Source: Euryarchaeota archaeon UBA170
GTDB lineage: Archaea; Thermoplasmatota; Poseidoniia; Poseidoniales; Thalassarchaeaceae
Assembly: GCA_002499345.1 (NCBI GenBank)
Contig: DALF01000019.1
Location: 1 to 64,000 of the forward strand
Reading direction: 5' to 3'
DNA: 64,000 nucleotides
Each line of letters opens with the position of its first letter. Within the stretch, counting starts at the first letter, position 1. The notes beneath the pieces were generated by a model, which saw only the letters and a program-made list of their open reading frames with translations, made no database searches and was not told the origin of the DNA. A program made the position numbers and the translations under genes. Below are positions 18,128 to 25,761 of this stretch, in pieces.

Positions 18128-18400
18128 ATGACATCGGATAATATCCGAAAAATGATCAGGAAGTTCGTTTCAGAGAGGCCTAGAAATACGGCCGAAATAG
18201 CTAATTGGTTAGAAGGAAGGTCAGAATTTGGAGATACACACAACGATATCTCAGGTGTACTAGAATCTGACAGATCGATAATCAGAATTGGCACAATTAG
18301 GAGAAGCGGCATTTCTGGTCGCGAGTACCCACTATCAGAATGGGCAACTGAAGAGTGGGTAGCTCATCATGAGCGTGAAAAGCCCGTTAAGGAGGAGTAA
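18128..18400 (+). CDS. small winged-helix (HARE-HTH-like) protein, copy 1
   Basis: 90 residues. NIRKMIRKFVSERPRNTAEI and LEGRSEFGDTHNDISGVLES, then a short beta wing (IIRIGTIRRSGISGREYPLS), form a compact wHTH resembling the HARE-HTH fold. It aligns along its length with the 84-residue protein encoded 3 nt downstream: same helix pattern, same R-x-G-x-x-S-G-R/R-x-Y wing. The two are therefore tandem paralogues in one operon. Likely a DNA-binding protein. The charged tail HHEREKPVKEE is specific to this copy. A ribosome binding site (GGAGAGACGGGAAG) supports the start. Confidence 0.65.
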   Translation: MTSDNIRKMIRKFVSERPRNTAEIANWLEGRSEFGDTHNDISGVLESDRSIIRIGTIRRSGISGREYPLSEWATEEWVAHHEREKPVKEE

Positions 18401-18403
18401 AAA

Positions 18404-18658
18404 ATGAGAACTACAAGACTTAGGCAAAAAATCAAGAAATTCCTGCACTCGAGAGGTGAGGCCAATACTACCGAAATCCTAGAACATGTGAATACAACAA
18501 TGAGGCATGGTACCACTCCCCAACAACTTGGAAACGTTCTCTCCAAGGACAAAGATATCATGAAGGTTGCAACCACTAAGAGGGGTGGTGCCTTATCCGG
18601 GCGGTATGAAATATGTGTCTGGCAACTAAGACCTGGAGTTCTCGACGGGGAGAACTGA
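18404..18658 (+). CDS. small winged-helix (HARE-HTH-like) protein, copy 2
   Basis: 84 residues. LRQKIKKFLHSRGEANTTEI, then RHGTTPQQLGNVLSKDKDIM and the wing KVATTKRGGALSGRYEI, repeat the fold of the preceding gene. The helix-turn T-P-Q-Q-L-G-N-V-L-S closely follows the HARE-HTH consensus seen in RNA polymerase delta and ASX-type modules (established family pattern; match judged by eye). A strong AAGGAGG (approximately 18389-18395) lies before the ATG. It is probably co-translated with copy 1 and may form a heterodimer with it (inference). Confidence 0.68.
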   Translation: MRTTRLRQKIKKFLHSRGEANTTEILEHVNTTMRHGTTPQQLGNVLSKDKDIMKVATTKRGGALSGRYEICVWQLRPGVLDGEN

Positions 18659-18713
18659 TTCTCCCCTCCAGAATCAAAGATCTACCAGTCCCACATAGCT
18701 CCTGACGCTGAAT

Positions 18714-19730
18714 TTAGATTTCTAAATCTGCGGACCAGTTGCCACTTCGAGCGAGACTATTCATCTTGGCCCGATGTACAAAGGCATTCTGACTTTCTGT
18801 CTTGGAATCGTTCGCCCAAGTCTGCAGCGCGTGTGCGAGTAGGGCTCTTCCATAGGAGTAGGACAATTGCCAAGGGTGTTCAATATCCATAGAATTCATC
18901 AAATTAAGATGAGCAGTTGCATCTTCGTCAGATTGACCTCCTGACAGGAATACAACTCCCTCGACCTCCTCGGGAACATTCTTGGAAAGGCACTCTACAG
19001 TAAGATCGGCTACCTCTTCCCTGGAAATCTGTTCCCCTGATTCCTTTCCGGCCATTATCATGTTTGGCTTGAGTAGAGTCCCGGGCAGGTGGACTCCTTG
19101 ATTTCTACAGTCTATGAATGTCTGAGAAAGAATTTCAGAAGTAACCTGATAGCACCTCTCTGCATTGTGGTCCCCCTCCATGAGGACCTCTGGCTCAATT
19201 ATGGGAACTAATCCTTGCTCTTGGCAAATTGATGCATACCGGGCCAAGGCATGCGCATTCGTGGAGATATTGGCTGAACTAGGCATATTTTGTCCAATCT
19301 TAATGACAGCGCGCCACTTGGCGAATCGTGCCCCCATAGAGAAATACTCGGCACATCTATCCCTGAGTCCGTCTAGTCCTTCTGTGATTTTCTCACCTGA
19401 ATAATTAGCTAGATCTTTTGCCCCGGTGTCGACCTTGATTCCAGGGTGGACTCCTCTGCTCGCTAGATACTCTGGAATAGGGGTTCCATCGTCCATGGCC
19501 TGACGGATTGTTTCATCGAAGAGAATGACTCCACTTATGGCGGACTCATATCCCTCTGTTGCAAATATGTTAGCCCTGTATTTCCTTCGAGTCTCGGGAG
19601 ATGGTTCGATACCAACTGCCTCCAATCTACTGGACATTGTTCCATTGCTTTCATCTGCGGCCAGAATTCCCTTCCCAGATGCTACCAATTCTCTTGCTGT
19701 ATTCTCAAGAAGTTGCTTATCCATATCCAC
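18714..19730 (-). CDS. class I fructose-bisphosphate aldolase (bacterial/eukaryotic type)
   Basis: 338 residues with the classic class I pattern: ARELVASGKGILAADESNGT at the N-terminus, GVILFDETIRQ, KWRAVIKIG (a catalytic-site lysine), IIEPEVLMEGDHNAERC, and the Schiff-base lysine block GTLLKPNMIMAG. It cleaves fructose-1,6-bisphosphate to DHAP and GAP, or condenses them. The sequence is of the eukaryote/bacteria-like subgroup rather than the archaeal DhnA type. It directly follows the FBPase gene (65-nt gap, same strand), so the pair supports gluconeogenesis. Lateral origin is likely but untested. Confidence 0.93.
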   Translation of the reverse strand: MDMDKQLLENTARELVASGKGILAADESNGTMSSRLEAVGIEPSPETRRKYRANIFATEGYESAISGVILFDETIRQAMDDGTPIPEYLASRGVHPGIKVDTGAKDLANYSGEKITEGLDGLRDRCAEYFSMGARFAKWRAVIKIGQNMPSSANISTNAHALARYASICQEQGLVPIIEPEVLMEGDHNAERCYQVTSEILSQTFIDCRNQGVHLPGTLLKPNMIMAGKESGEQISREEVADLTVECLSKNVPEEVEGVVFLSGGQSDEDATAHLNLMNSMDIEHPWQLSYSYGRALLAHALQTWANDSKTESQNAFVHRAKMNSLARSGNWSADLEI

Positions 19731-19794
19731 TACCGAATGCTACGACCGAGTTATGAGAAATTAATCCATCGTTGAAAGGATTTGTTAAGAAGAG

Positions 19795-20748
19795 CTAGAA
19801 TTTCCTAGTGGATGAGACAAATTTGTGAGTTCCAGAAGATACGTCAATAATTTCTGAGTGTACTGATGCCTTTCCGTCCTGATGGAATTCAACCCCCTTG
19901 GTTCTTCCGTCACAGACTCCTGAGCTAATGAATATTGAGTCATCAGAAGAGCATAAATCATCCCTATCCCACAGCCTCTCGATATCTCCTTCAATCATTC
20001 TTTCGGCCCTCTCTCTGTGACCATCGTTCTTGAAAACCAATCTTCCCTGAAAGGGAGCACCTAGGCCTCTGAGGGCTGTTGCGGTAATGACTCCCTCGGG
20101 AGCGGCCCCAATTCCCATTAGCATATCAATATCGGAACTTGGATCTGCGGCATTTAATGCCGCGGATACATCTCCATCTCCAATCCTTATCACATTGGCT
20201 CCGAAATCAGTGATCTCTCTGATCAGGGTATGGTGTCTGGGACGATCCATTACTACCACATTGAGTTCTGAAGGAGGCTTTCCCAGTACATTACATGCTG
20301 AATCTAGATTGTAGGAAGTCTCTGCATCGAGGCTCAATTTTCCGAGTAATTCCTTCGATCCTGCAATTTTATCCATGTAGCAGTCTGGAGCATGTAAAAG
20401 TGATCCCTTTGGGGCGGCCGCTAGGACTGCCACTGCATTAGGAAGGTCATTTGCTACATGATTTGTACATTCCAGTGGATCTACTGCAATATCTATGCTT
20501 GGTGCGCCGGAGACTCCTTGCATTGATCCAAGTGGCTCGCCAATCCAAAGCATGGGAGCGTCGTCCCTCTCCCCCTCTCCTATAGCTACCCTGCCATCGA
20601 ATGGTACCGTATCAAAGACGGCCCTCATTGCCTCTACTGCGGCTCCATCAGCCGCCTTACCATCTCCTTTTCCCCTCCAAGGAGATGCCGCTACTGCTGC
20701 TGCCTCAGTAGCTTGGAGGAAGAAATTCGCCAGGTTCGATGTCGCCAT
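19795..20748 (-). CDS. glpX: class II fructose-1,6-bisphosphatase
   Basis: 317 residues. PWRGKGDGKAADGAAVEAM, then RVAIGEGERDDAPMLWIGEP and IDIAVDPLECTNHVAND, are GlpX metal- and phosphate-binding motifs. The usual D-P-[IL]-E-G-T is D-P-L-E-C-T here, a Gly to Cys change next to the metal site. GIGAAPEGVITATALR and GAPFQGRLVF also fit. It dephosphorylates fructose-1,6-bisphosphate to fructose-6-phosphate. Most archaea use the bifunctional FBP aldolase/phosphatase instead; here GlpX plus a separate class I aldolase sit together. The start is 25 nt after moaC. Confidence 0.93.
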   Translation of the reverse strand: MATSNLANFFLQATEAAAVAASPWRGKGDGKAADGAAVEAMRAVFDTVPFDGRVAIGEGERDDAPMLWIGEPLGSMQGVSGAPSIDIAVDPLECTNHVANDLPNAVAVLAAAPKGSLLHAPDCYMDKIAGSKELLGKLSLDAETSYNLDSACNVLGKPPSELNVVVMDRPRHHTLIREITDFGANVIRIGDGDVSAALNAADPSSDIDMLMGIGAAPEGVITATALRGLGAPFQGRLVFKNDGHRERAERMIEGDIERLWDRDDLCSSDDSIFISSGVCDGRTKGVEFHQDGKASVHSEIIDVSSGTHKFVSSTRKF

Positions 20749-20773
20749 GTACCTGCGAAGGGCAACTGGTCAT

Positions 20774-21244
20774 TCAATTGTGCGGCTGCCCCTTCTTCTT
20801 TTCTAAAACCCTTATTCCCTCGATACATGTATCCAGATATTGTCCATTTGGGTCTTTCTCGGTGGATTTGAGCATATCGAAAGCGCATAGTAGTCCAGCA
20901 CTTACTCCACATAGAGCCTCCATCTCTACACCCGTGGTCCAGTGAGTACTTACTGTTACAGTGCATCTCAATCCATTGGGCTCTATCACCCAATGGACCG
21001 AGCACCCCTCTACTGGGACAGTATGGCAGTGAGGGATGGTCCGGGGGGTTTCTTTGACGGCTTGGATGGCGGCCACCGTGGATGCCTCCCTAACATCTCC
21101 TTTGATTGACTTCCCGTTGGAGACAATATCCAGGCTTTTCTTGGATAGCTTCAGTATTCCTGTGGCCTCGGCTTCTCTGAATACCACTCTCTTGGAACCT
21201 ATATCGACAATACCAACTCTTTTTCCATCCATCTTACTGACCAC
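20774..21244 (-). CDS. moaC: cyclic pyranopterin monophosphate synthase MoaC
   Basis: 156 residues, standard size. REAEATGILKLS, KGDVREASTVAAIQAVKETP, IPHCHTVP (histidines of the active site) and GVEMEALCGVSAGLLCAFDM are all MoaC signatures. It makes cyclic pyranopterin monophosphate in molybdopterin biosynthesis. It is downstream of moaE on the same strand (61-nt gap). MoaA and MoaD are not in the window. The start may be the Met at residue 5. Confidence 0.96.
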   Translation of the reverse strand: MVSKMDGKRVGIVDIGSKRVVFREAEATGILKLSKKSLDIVSNGKSIKGDVREASTVAAIQAVKETPRTIPHCHTVPVEGCSVHWVIEPNGLRCTVTVSTHWTTGVEMEALCGVSAGLLCAFDMLKSTEKDPNGQYLDTCIEGIRVLEKKKGQPHN

Positions 21245-21305
21245 GGGAGAGGGGTTTTACTAATAGGTAATCTGGAGGGATATCTAGTTGGATAGAAGAA
21301 TTATT

Positions 21306-21725
21306 TCATCCTAAGCCAGATTTCCAAGATTCACCCTCTGTTGTGACTTCTTTCTTCCATAGAGGGGCCTGTGACTTTAATTCATCCATTATCCACGAAC
21401 AAGCTGTAAATCCTGATGCCCTGTGAGGAGAGCTAACATGTACACAAACAATAGGTTCTGATGGTAAAACAACTCCAGTCCTGTGCGCGATAACAACGGA
21501 GTTAACATCAAACAATGAGATAGCGTTGCGCCCGATTTTTTTTAGGGCGATTGGCAGCTCTTTATCCCAGTGATCGAATTCTAATCTCTCTACCGTAGAA
21601 TTTCCCTCAGACCCCCTAGTAATTCCGATAAATGAGACAATGCTTCCACAACCTTCGGTTTCCAGAATCTTTCTTAGAGAATCTGGATTGAGGACTTCTG
21701 GCTCAATTGAGATATGCACTGACAT
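21306..21725 (-). CDS. moaE: molybdopterin synthase catalytic subunit MoaE
   Basis: 139 residues from the ATG at 21725; a longer frame starting at 21884 would overlap the divergent flavoprotein gene and adds an unconserved extension. GSIVSFIGITRG, HRTGVVLPSEPIVCVHVSSP, then HRASGFTACSWIMDELK and APLWKKE are the conserved MoaE blocks, including the catalytic lysine region. It transfers sulfur from MoaD thiocarboxylate to precursor Z to form molybdopterin. First gene of the moaE-moaC-glpX-fba run. Confidence 0.95.
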   Translation of the reverse strand: MSVHISIEPEVLNPDSLRKILETEGCGSIVSFIGITRGSEGNSTVERLEFDHWDKELPIALKKIGRNAISLFDVNSVVIAHRTGVVLPSEPIVCVHVSSPHRASGFTACSWIMDELKSQAPLWKKEVTTEGESWKSGLG

Positions 21726-21804
21726 AGATGCGCATCCCCTTACTCGACTTGAATTAGCCGGAAGAGACCCAACTGTTGAAGCGTATGACATAAGTCGGAT
21801 ATTC

Positions 21805-23031
21805 GTGGAAAGAGGACCCATACACATTCTCGGGGCTGGTCTGTCGGGACTGTCGGCGGCTACCATACTAGCCAATGCGGGCATTGAAGTACACGTACAT
21901 GAAATCAGAGGCGATAGCGGTGCGAGGTTCGACGGAGACTTTCAAGGACTGGAAAATTGGACGACTGGGAATGACTTCTTCGAAGATATGCGGGAATGGG
22001 GCCTTGATCCTGGATCTTTCAAATCCGATGCATTCAGCGTCGTAGACCTAATCCATCCAGACGATGTGATCACACAACCCAGAACTGAAGGTATTGCATT
22101 CAGGGTAGTCGAGAGGGGCACTGATGAGCATTGCATAGATCAGGGCTTCAAGAGAATGGCAATTGCGGCTGGAGCTAAAATACACTACAACTCCAGAAGA
22201 GACCCACAGGATTGCCAAATTATTGCTGCTGGCCCCAAGGAGTCAAGTGCGATAGCTTTTGGAGAAGTCTTTCATACGGATCATCCAAATCATGTTTCAT
22301 TCCAATTAAATGATAAATTGGCCCCTGGTGCTTATTCATACCTGATAATAATTGATGGTGTTGGCCTCATCTGTACCTGTCTTTGGAGGAAACAGAAGAA
22401 GAGTGGCAGATATCTGAATGAAACTATTGCTTGGTACGATAAGCATTACGAGTTGAATCGGAAGCCAATCAAGAGAGTCGGGGGGAAAGGAGATTTTTCC
22501 ATTCCCGATAGGTATGTACATGATGGGAGATTCTACGTTGGGGAAGCGGGCGGACTTCAAGATTTCATGTGGGGCTTTGGGATGAGATATGCAATAACTA
22601 GTGGGTCTTTGGCCGCTAAATCGATACTTGGCGAGTGCGACTACGAAGATGAAATTAGGAAACGCCTGGTACCGCTGATCAAGGTCAGTGCTACAAATCG
22701 ATTCCTAATGAACAGGATTGGGGATAGAGGGTTCAAGAAGGTCGCGCAATATTGGATGAGAGATCAAAAGAAGAGGGGAGATGGATTGGAATTTATGCGC
22801 TGGGTATACACCCCTGGCATAATCAGAAAGATGATGTGGCCCATTGCAAAATTGGCCATGCTCAGGAGAAAAAAGATGAATGATGGGAGGATGGTGACTA
22901 GAATGCCCTTCCGTGGATCTCTTAGAAGAGATTCTTGGGAGCAGAGCGAAGAGGCTCTTAAAATTGGAGAGCAGTGGAAGGAAGTTAAGAAAACAGGAGG
23001 TTCCGTATCCTTCCCAGATAGTGATACATGA
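21805..23031 (+). CDS. FAD-dependent oxidoreductase of the geranylgeranyl reductase-like superfamily
   Basis: 408 residues from the GTG at 21805, the only in-frame start compatible with the divergent moaE start (21725). The Rossmann motif HILGAGLSGLSAATILANAG lies at approximately residues 5-24, ending in the acidic residue of VHVHE. The late FAD motif GEAGGLQDFMWGFGMRYAI followed by SGSLAAKSI matches the G-D-A-A-G ... G-x-G-x-x-x-A-x-x-S-G segment of GGR/lycopene cyclase-type flavoproteins. It leads a plus-strand cluster with a crotonase, a BoxB-like oxygenase and a hydroxyacyl-CoA dehydrogenase. It may reduce double bonds or hydroxylate a CoA-bound intermediate (inference); a lipid role is the alternative. 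Confidence 0.75.
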   Translation: MERGPIHILGAGLSGLSAATILANAGIEVHVHEIRGDSGARFDGDFQGLENWTTGNDFFEDMREWGLDPGSFKSDAFSVVDLIHPDDVITQPRTEGIAFRVVERGTDEHCIDQGFKRMAIAAGAKIHYNSRRDPQDCQIIAAGPKESSAIAFGEVFHTDHPNHVSFQLNDKLAPGAYSYLIIIDGVGLICTCLWRKQKKSGRYLNETIAWYDKHYELNRKPIKRVGGKGDFSIPDRYVHDGRFYVGEAGGLQDFMWGFGMRYAITSGSLAAKSILGECDYEDEIRKRLVPLIKVSATNRFLMNRIGDRGFKKVAQYWMRDQKKRGDGLEFMRWVYTPGIIRKMMWPIAKLAMLRRKKMNDGRMVTRMPFRGSLRRDSWEQSEEALKIGEQWKEVKKTGGSVSFPDSDT

Positions 23032-23082
23032 CTCCCTAGTGGTTTCCGTTTGATTGATATGGACCTCCCTTGTGGAAAGGTC

Positions 23083-23943
23083 ATGACGTCATGGCCCGAA
23101 CTTCAGCCGATGAAAAACAACTTGGTAAACTATGGAGTAACAGAGAACGGCATTGCGATAATCGAACTTTGCTCGGACTCTGCTGGAGAGCCACTCTCTG
23201 AGGGAAAAACTCCTGTAAACACATACACTAGAGAAATGTGGCACGATATTGATGATGCGATACTAAGTGCGAGATTTGATGATGATGTATCTGTTATTCT
23301 AATCACGGGATATGGTGAAAAATTCTTCTCAGCTGGTGCTAGTATCAAGTACCTAAACAAACTAACTCCAAGGTACAAGTATTTCTTCTGCCTTCATGCT
23401 AACGAGACTCTTTCCCGATTGGAGCAAACCCCAAAGCTCGTCATAGCCGCTTTGAATGGGCATACCGTCGGAGGGGGCCTCGAAATAGCTATGGCCGCGG
23501 ATATCAGAGTTGCTAGAAAGGGAAATTTCCAAGTCGGACTTCCCGAAGTGGCTCTTGGAGTTCTTGCAGGCACTGGAGGGACTGCTCGTTTATCCAGACT
23601 GGTCGGAAAGGCGAAAGCCATGGAGATAATGGTTACAGGGAGAAAGTTCTCCTTTGAGGAATCGCGAGAAATGGATCTCGTTCACGACATATATGACTCG
23701 ATGTCGCTTGAGGAATTTCATCAGGATGTCCTAGACTATGCGGGAAGATTTACCCTGCCCTTCGCCGCGGCAAAGGCCATTGGTAATATCAAGAGAAGTG
23801 TCCAAAGTGGCCTAGAGATTCCACTAGAGTATCACTTGGCCTTGGAGAGGGAGCTACAATCTGATTTATTCCAATCCAACGATGCCAAGGCAGGAATCAA
23901 GGCGTATGTCGAGACAAAGACCCCGAGATTTGAAGGGAACTGA
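23083..23943 (+). CDS. enoyl-CoA hydratase/isomerase (crotonase), cluster member
   Basis: 286 residues from the ATG at 23083, preceded by AAAGG; earlier in-frame starts exist at 23050 and 23059. The oxyanion-hole segments AGASIKYLNK and LNGHTVGGGLEIAMAADIRV, and the catalytic region QVGLPEVALGVLAGTGGTAR, are standard crotonase. The Glu of LPE corresponds to a catalytic glutamate of hydratases. It lies 52 nt after the flavoprotein and 60 nt before the BoxB-like gene. BoxC, the ring-cleaving lyase partner of BoxB, belongs to this superfamily but is about twice as long, so this protein is not a canonical BoxC. Confidence 0.88.
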   Translation: MTSWPELQPMKNNLVNYGVTENGIAIIELCSDSAGEPLSEGKTPVNTYTREMWHDIDDAILSARFDDDVSVILITGYGEKFFSAGASIKYLNKLTPRYKYFFCLHANETLSRLEQTPKLVIAALNGHTVGGGLEIAMAADIRVARKGNFQVGLPEVALGVLAGTGGTARLSRLVGKAKAMEIMVTGRKFSFEESREMDLVHDIYDSMSLEEFHQDVLDYAGRFTLPFAAAKAIGNIKRSVQSGLEIPLEYHLALERELQSDLFQSNDAKAGIKAYVETKTPRFEGN

Positions 23944-24003
23944 GAGTAAATTTGCCGATTCTATGATACGTCGTTTGATATACCTGTTATTCGAGCGAGG
24001 GTT

Positions 24004-25143
24004 ATGGCAGATACTGAGATAGTAGAGAGTTACAGTCAAAACTTTGAGTCTTGGATTAGTGACTTCAGCGAGTGGCAGACAAGAATTGGTTTCGATCCTT
24101 CATGGCTCGGAGATTACAGGTTTGATATCAAATTTGATTGGGATACTGCGGGTAGCGAGATAGAGTTTGGAGATTTCCAAGGAATGCCTAAGTGGGAGCG
24201 AAGAATGCAGATTCCCCAGCAGAACATTATGGATGCAATCATCAACATGGTAAGCGTTCAGGGAGATACAGAATTTGCAAGTGTTGAGCAACAGAATCAC
24301 TTACTCGCTTCAGCACCTACTGAATATGATAGAAAGTCCGCACTTAGGATAATGTGTGAAGAACAAAGGCATGGCTGGCAGATGGCATATCTATTGTGCA
24401 CATTCTTTGGAGAGCAAGGTGTCAGGGAGGCGTCCAAGCTATTGGAGAGGAATGCCCAGGAGGGAACCAGAATTCTAGGTTCATTCAACGAACCCATTGA
24501 CCACTGGCTTGATTTCTTCTGCTTCACACACTTCATAGACAGAGATGGAAAGTACCAGCTGAAAATGCTGAGTACATCATCATTCAAACCACTTGCGGCA
24601 AGCATGGGACCGATGCTGAAAGAGGAGTCCTTCCACTTGGGAACAGGTGCAAACGGACTGAGAAGAATTGTCAAGCAAGGCGTCATACCGGTTTCTCTGT
24701 TACAGAAATACATCAACAAGTGGGTCAGTACCGGGCTCGACCTATTCGGAACCGATGACTCGACCAGTGCCCAGTGGGCTTATGTTTATGGCGTCAAAGG
24801 AAGATATGACGAGCGAGAGTCTGATGCCGATGCAGATAGAGCGCACCTGAATGAGGCTAGTAGAGATCTTTACTTTGAGGAATTGAGAAAGGAAATGGTC
24901 AGAATCAGTAAGTCCCGGAAGGAAGGGGAGCCAGAGCTATATCTCCCCTCTGATAAATTCAAGAGGGGGATCGGCAAGTATGCAGGAGAGAAGTTCACTG
25001 TTCACGGGGAAGTTTTCGAAGGCAGTGATAGTGATTATGAAGCCTACCTAGCGACTGTGATTCCAACTGATGAAGATGAACATAAGCTAATCAACGATTA
25101 CATGAAGAAAGAGTGGATTCAGTACAGAGAGTGGAAAGGCTAG
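24004..25143 (+). CDS. BoxB-like (benzoyl-CoA epoxidase family) di-iron oxygenase
   Basis: 379 residues. GDTEFASVEQQNHL (residues 87-100), EEQRHGWQMAYLL (119-131), RILGSFNEP, then FTHFIDRDGKYQL (174-186), KEESFHLGTG (206-215), DLFGTDDSTSA and VKGRYDE all correspond to BoxB blocks. Candidate iron ligands E90, E120, H123, D179, E208 and H211 keep the spacing of the two E-(x)29-E-x-x-H half-sites of the BoxB/PaaA ferritin-like fold. BoxB epoxidises benzoyl-CoA with O2. This protein is about 90 residues shorter than typical BoxB and has no BoxA or full-length BoxC beside it, so the substrate may be a different aromatic or acyl-CoA. Confidence 0.82.
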   Translation: MADTEIVESYSQNFESWISDFSEWQTRIGFDPSWLGDYRFDIKFDWDTAGSEIEFGDFQGMPKWERRMQIPQQNIMDAIINMVSVQGDTEFASVEQQNHLLASAPTEYDRKSALRIMCEEQRHGWQMAYLLCTFFGEQGVREASKLLERNAQEGTRILGSFNEPIDHWLDFFCFTHFIDRDGKYQLKMLSTSSFKPLAASMGPMLKEESFHLGTGANGLRRIVKQGVIPVSLLQKYINKWVSTGLDLFGTDDSTSAQWAYVYGVKGRYDERESDADADRAHLNEASRDLYFEELRKEMVRISKSRKEGEPELYLPSDKFKRGIGKYAGEKFTVHGEVFEGSDSDYEAYLATVIPTDEDEHKLINDYMKKEWIQYREWKG

Positions 25144-25156
25144 TGGAGGTGGATTG

Positions 25157-25720
25157 ATGCAATTTCACTCATTGACCCTTTTTGACAAAGAGAAGTGTGC
25201 TCACTTCTTTGATCACCTAACCGATTATTTCTACAAACACCACCATTCAGATGAAGAATATGCAGATACCTATGAGAATCTTCTGTATACGGTGAAACGC
25301 CCATACACTGCTGGGATGCTCGATCAAATAGATGACTGGATGGGACTCCCAAAGAGACAGTGGAGGGAAGAAACACAGAGAGAGGTAATGCTCTCCCTCT
25401 ATGCCATTAGATACCCAGATACCTTGCTAATTGATAGTCTAACTGAAAAGCCGAAGTCCGATATCAGAAGACTCTCTGCTTACCTTCACTTCACACACCA
25501 TACCTACTCTATATGGGATGAAGATACTAGGAAGGGGCTGGAAAGACTTGGAATAATGATTCCTCCCACTGAAGAAGCGGATCCTTTCATCTACGGAGCA
25601 TATGTGTCTGCCATTGAGCTACTAAAGGACGTAGCTCCATTTACTTGCTTCCTTGAACATGACGTTCCTCGGCAGAGGTTGTTTCAGTCAGCTCTGGCCG
25701 CTTATGGCCGTGAAGCTTGA
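25157..25720 (+). CDS. unknown protein in the BoxB-like cluster
   Basis: 187 residues from the ATG at 25157, preceded by GGAGGTGG (25143-25150). No family was recognised. It is soluble and helical-looking, rich in His and aromatic residues: KHHHSDEEYADTY near 35-47 and YLHFTHHTYSIWDEDT near 110-127 could bind metal. It follows the BoxB-like gene after 13 nt and precedes the hydroxyacyl-CoA dehydrogenase, so it is probably co-expressed. It may be a small subunit or chaperone of the oxygenase; that is inference from position only. Confidence 0.65.
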   Translation: MQFHSLTLFDKEKCAHFFDHLTDYFYKHHHSDEEYADTYENLLYTVKRPYTAGMLDQIDDWMGLPKRQWREETQREVMLSLYAIRYPDTLLIDSLTEKPKSDIRRLSAYLHFTHHTYSIWDEDTRKGLERLGIMIPPTEEADPFIYGAYVSAIELLKDVAPFTCFLEHDVPRQRLFQSALAAYGREA

Positions 25721-25761
25721 GTACGTCTTATTTCTTGGACTGTCTTCGAGGTAGCGTGAGT

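Noticed and set aside
21640..21804. 55-residue N-terminal extension of the flavoprotein gene
   Set aside because: It would overlap moaE on the opposite strand and delays the FAD motif; the GTG at 21805 gives a normal start.
23083..23943. Canonical BoxC
   Set aside because: BoxC is about twice this length; only the general crotonase core is shared.
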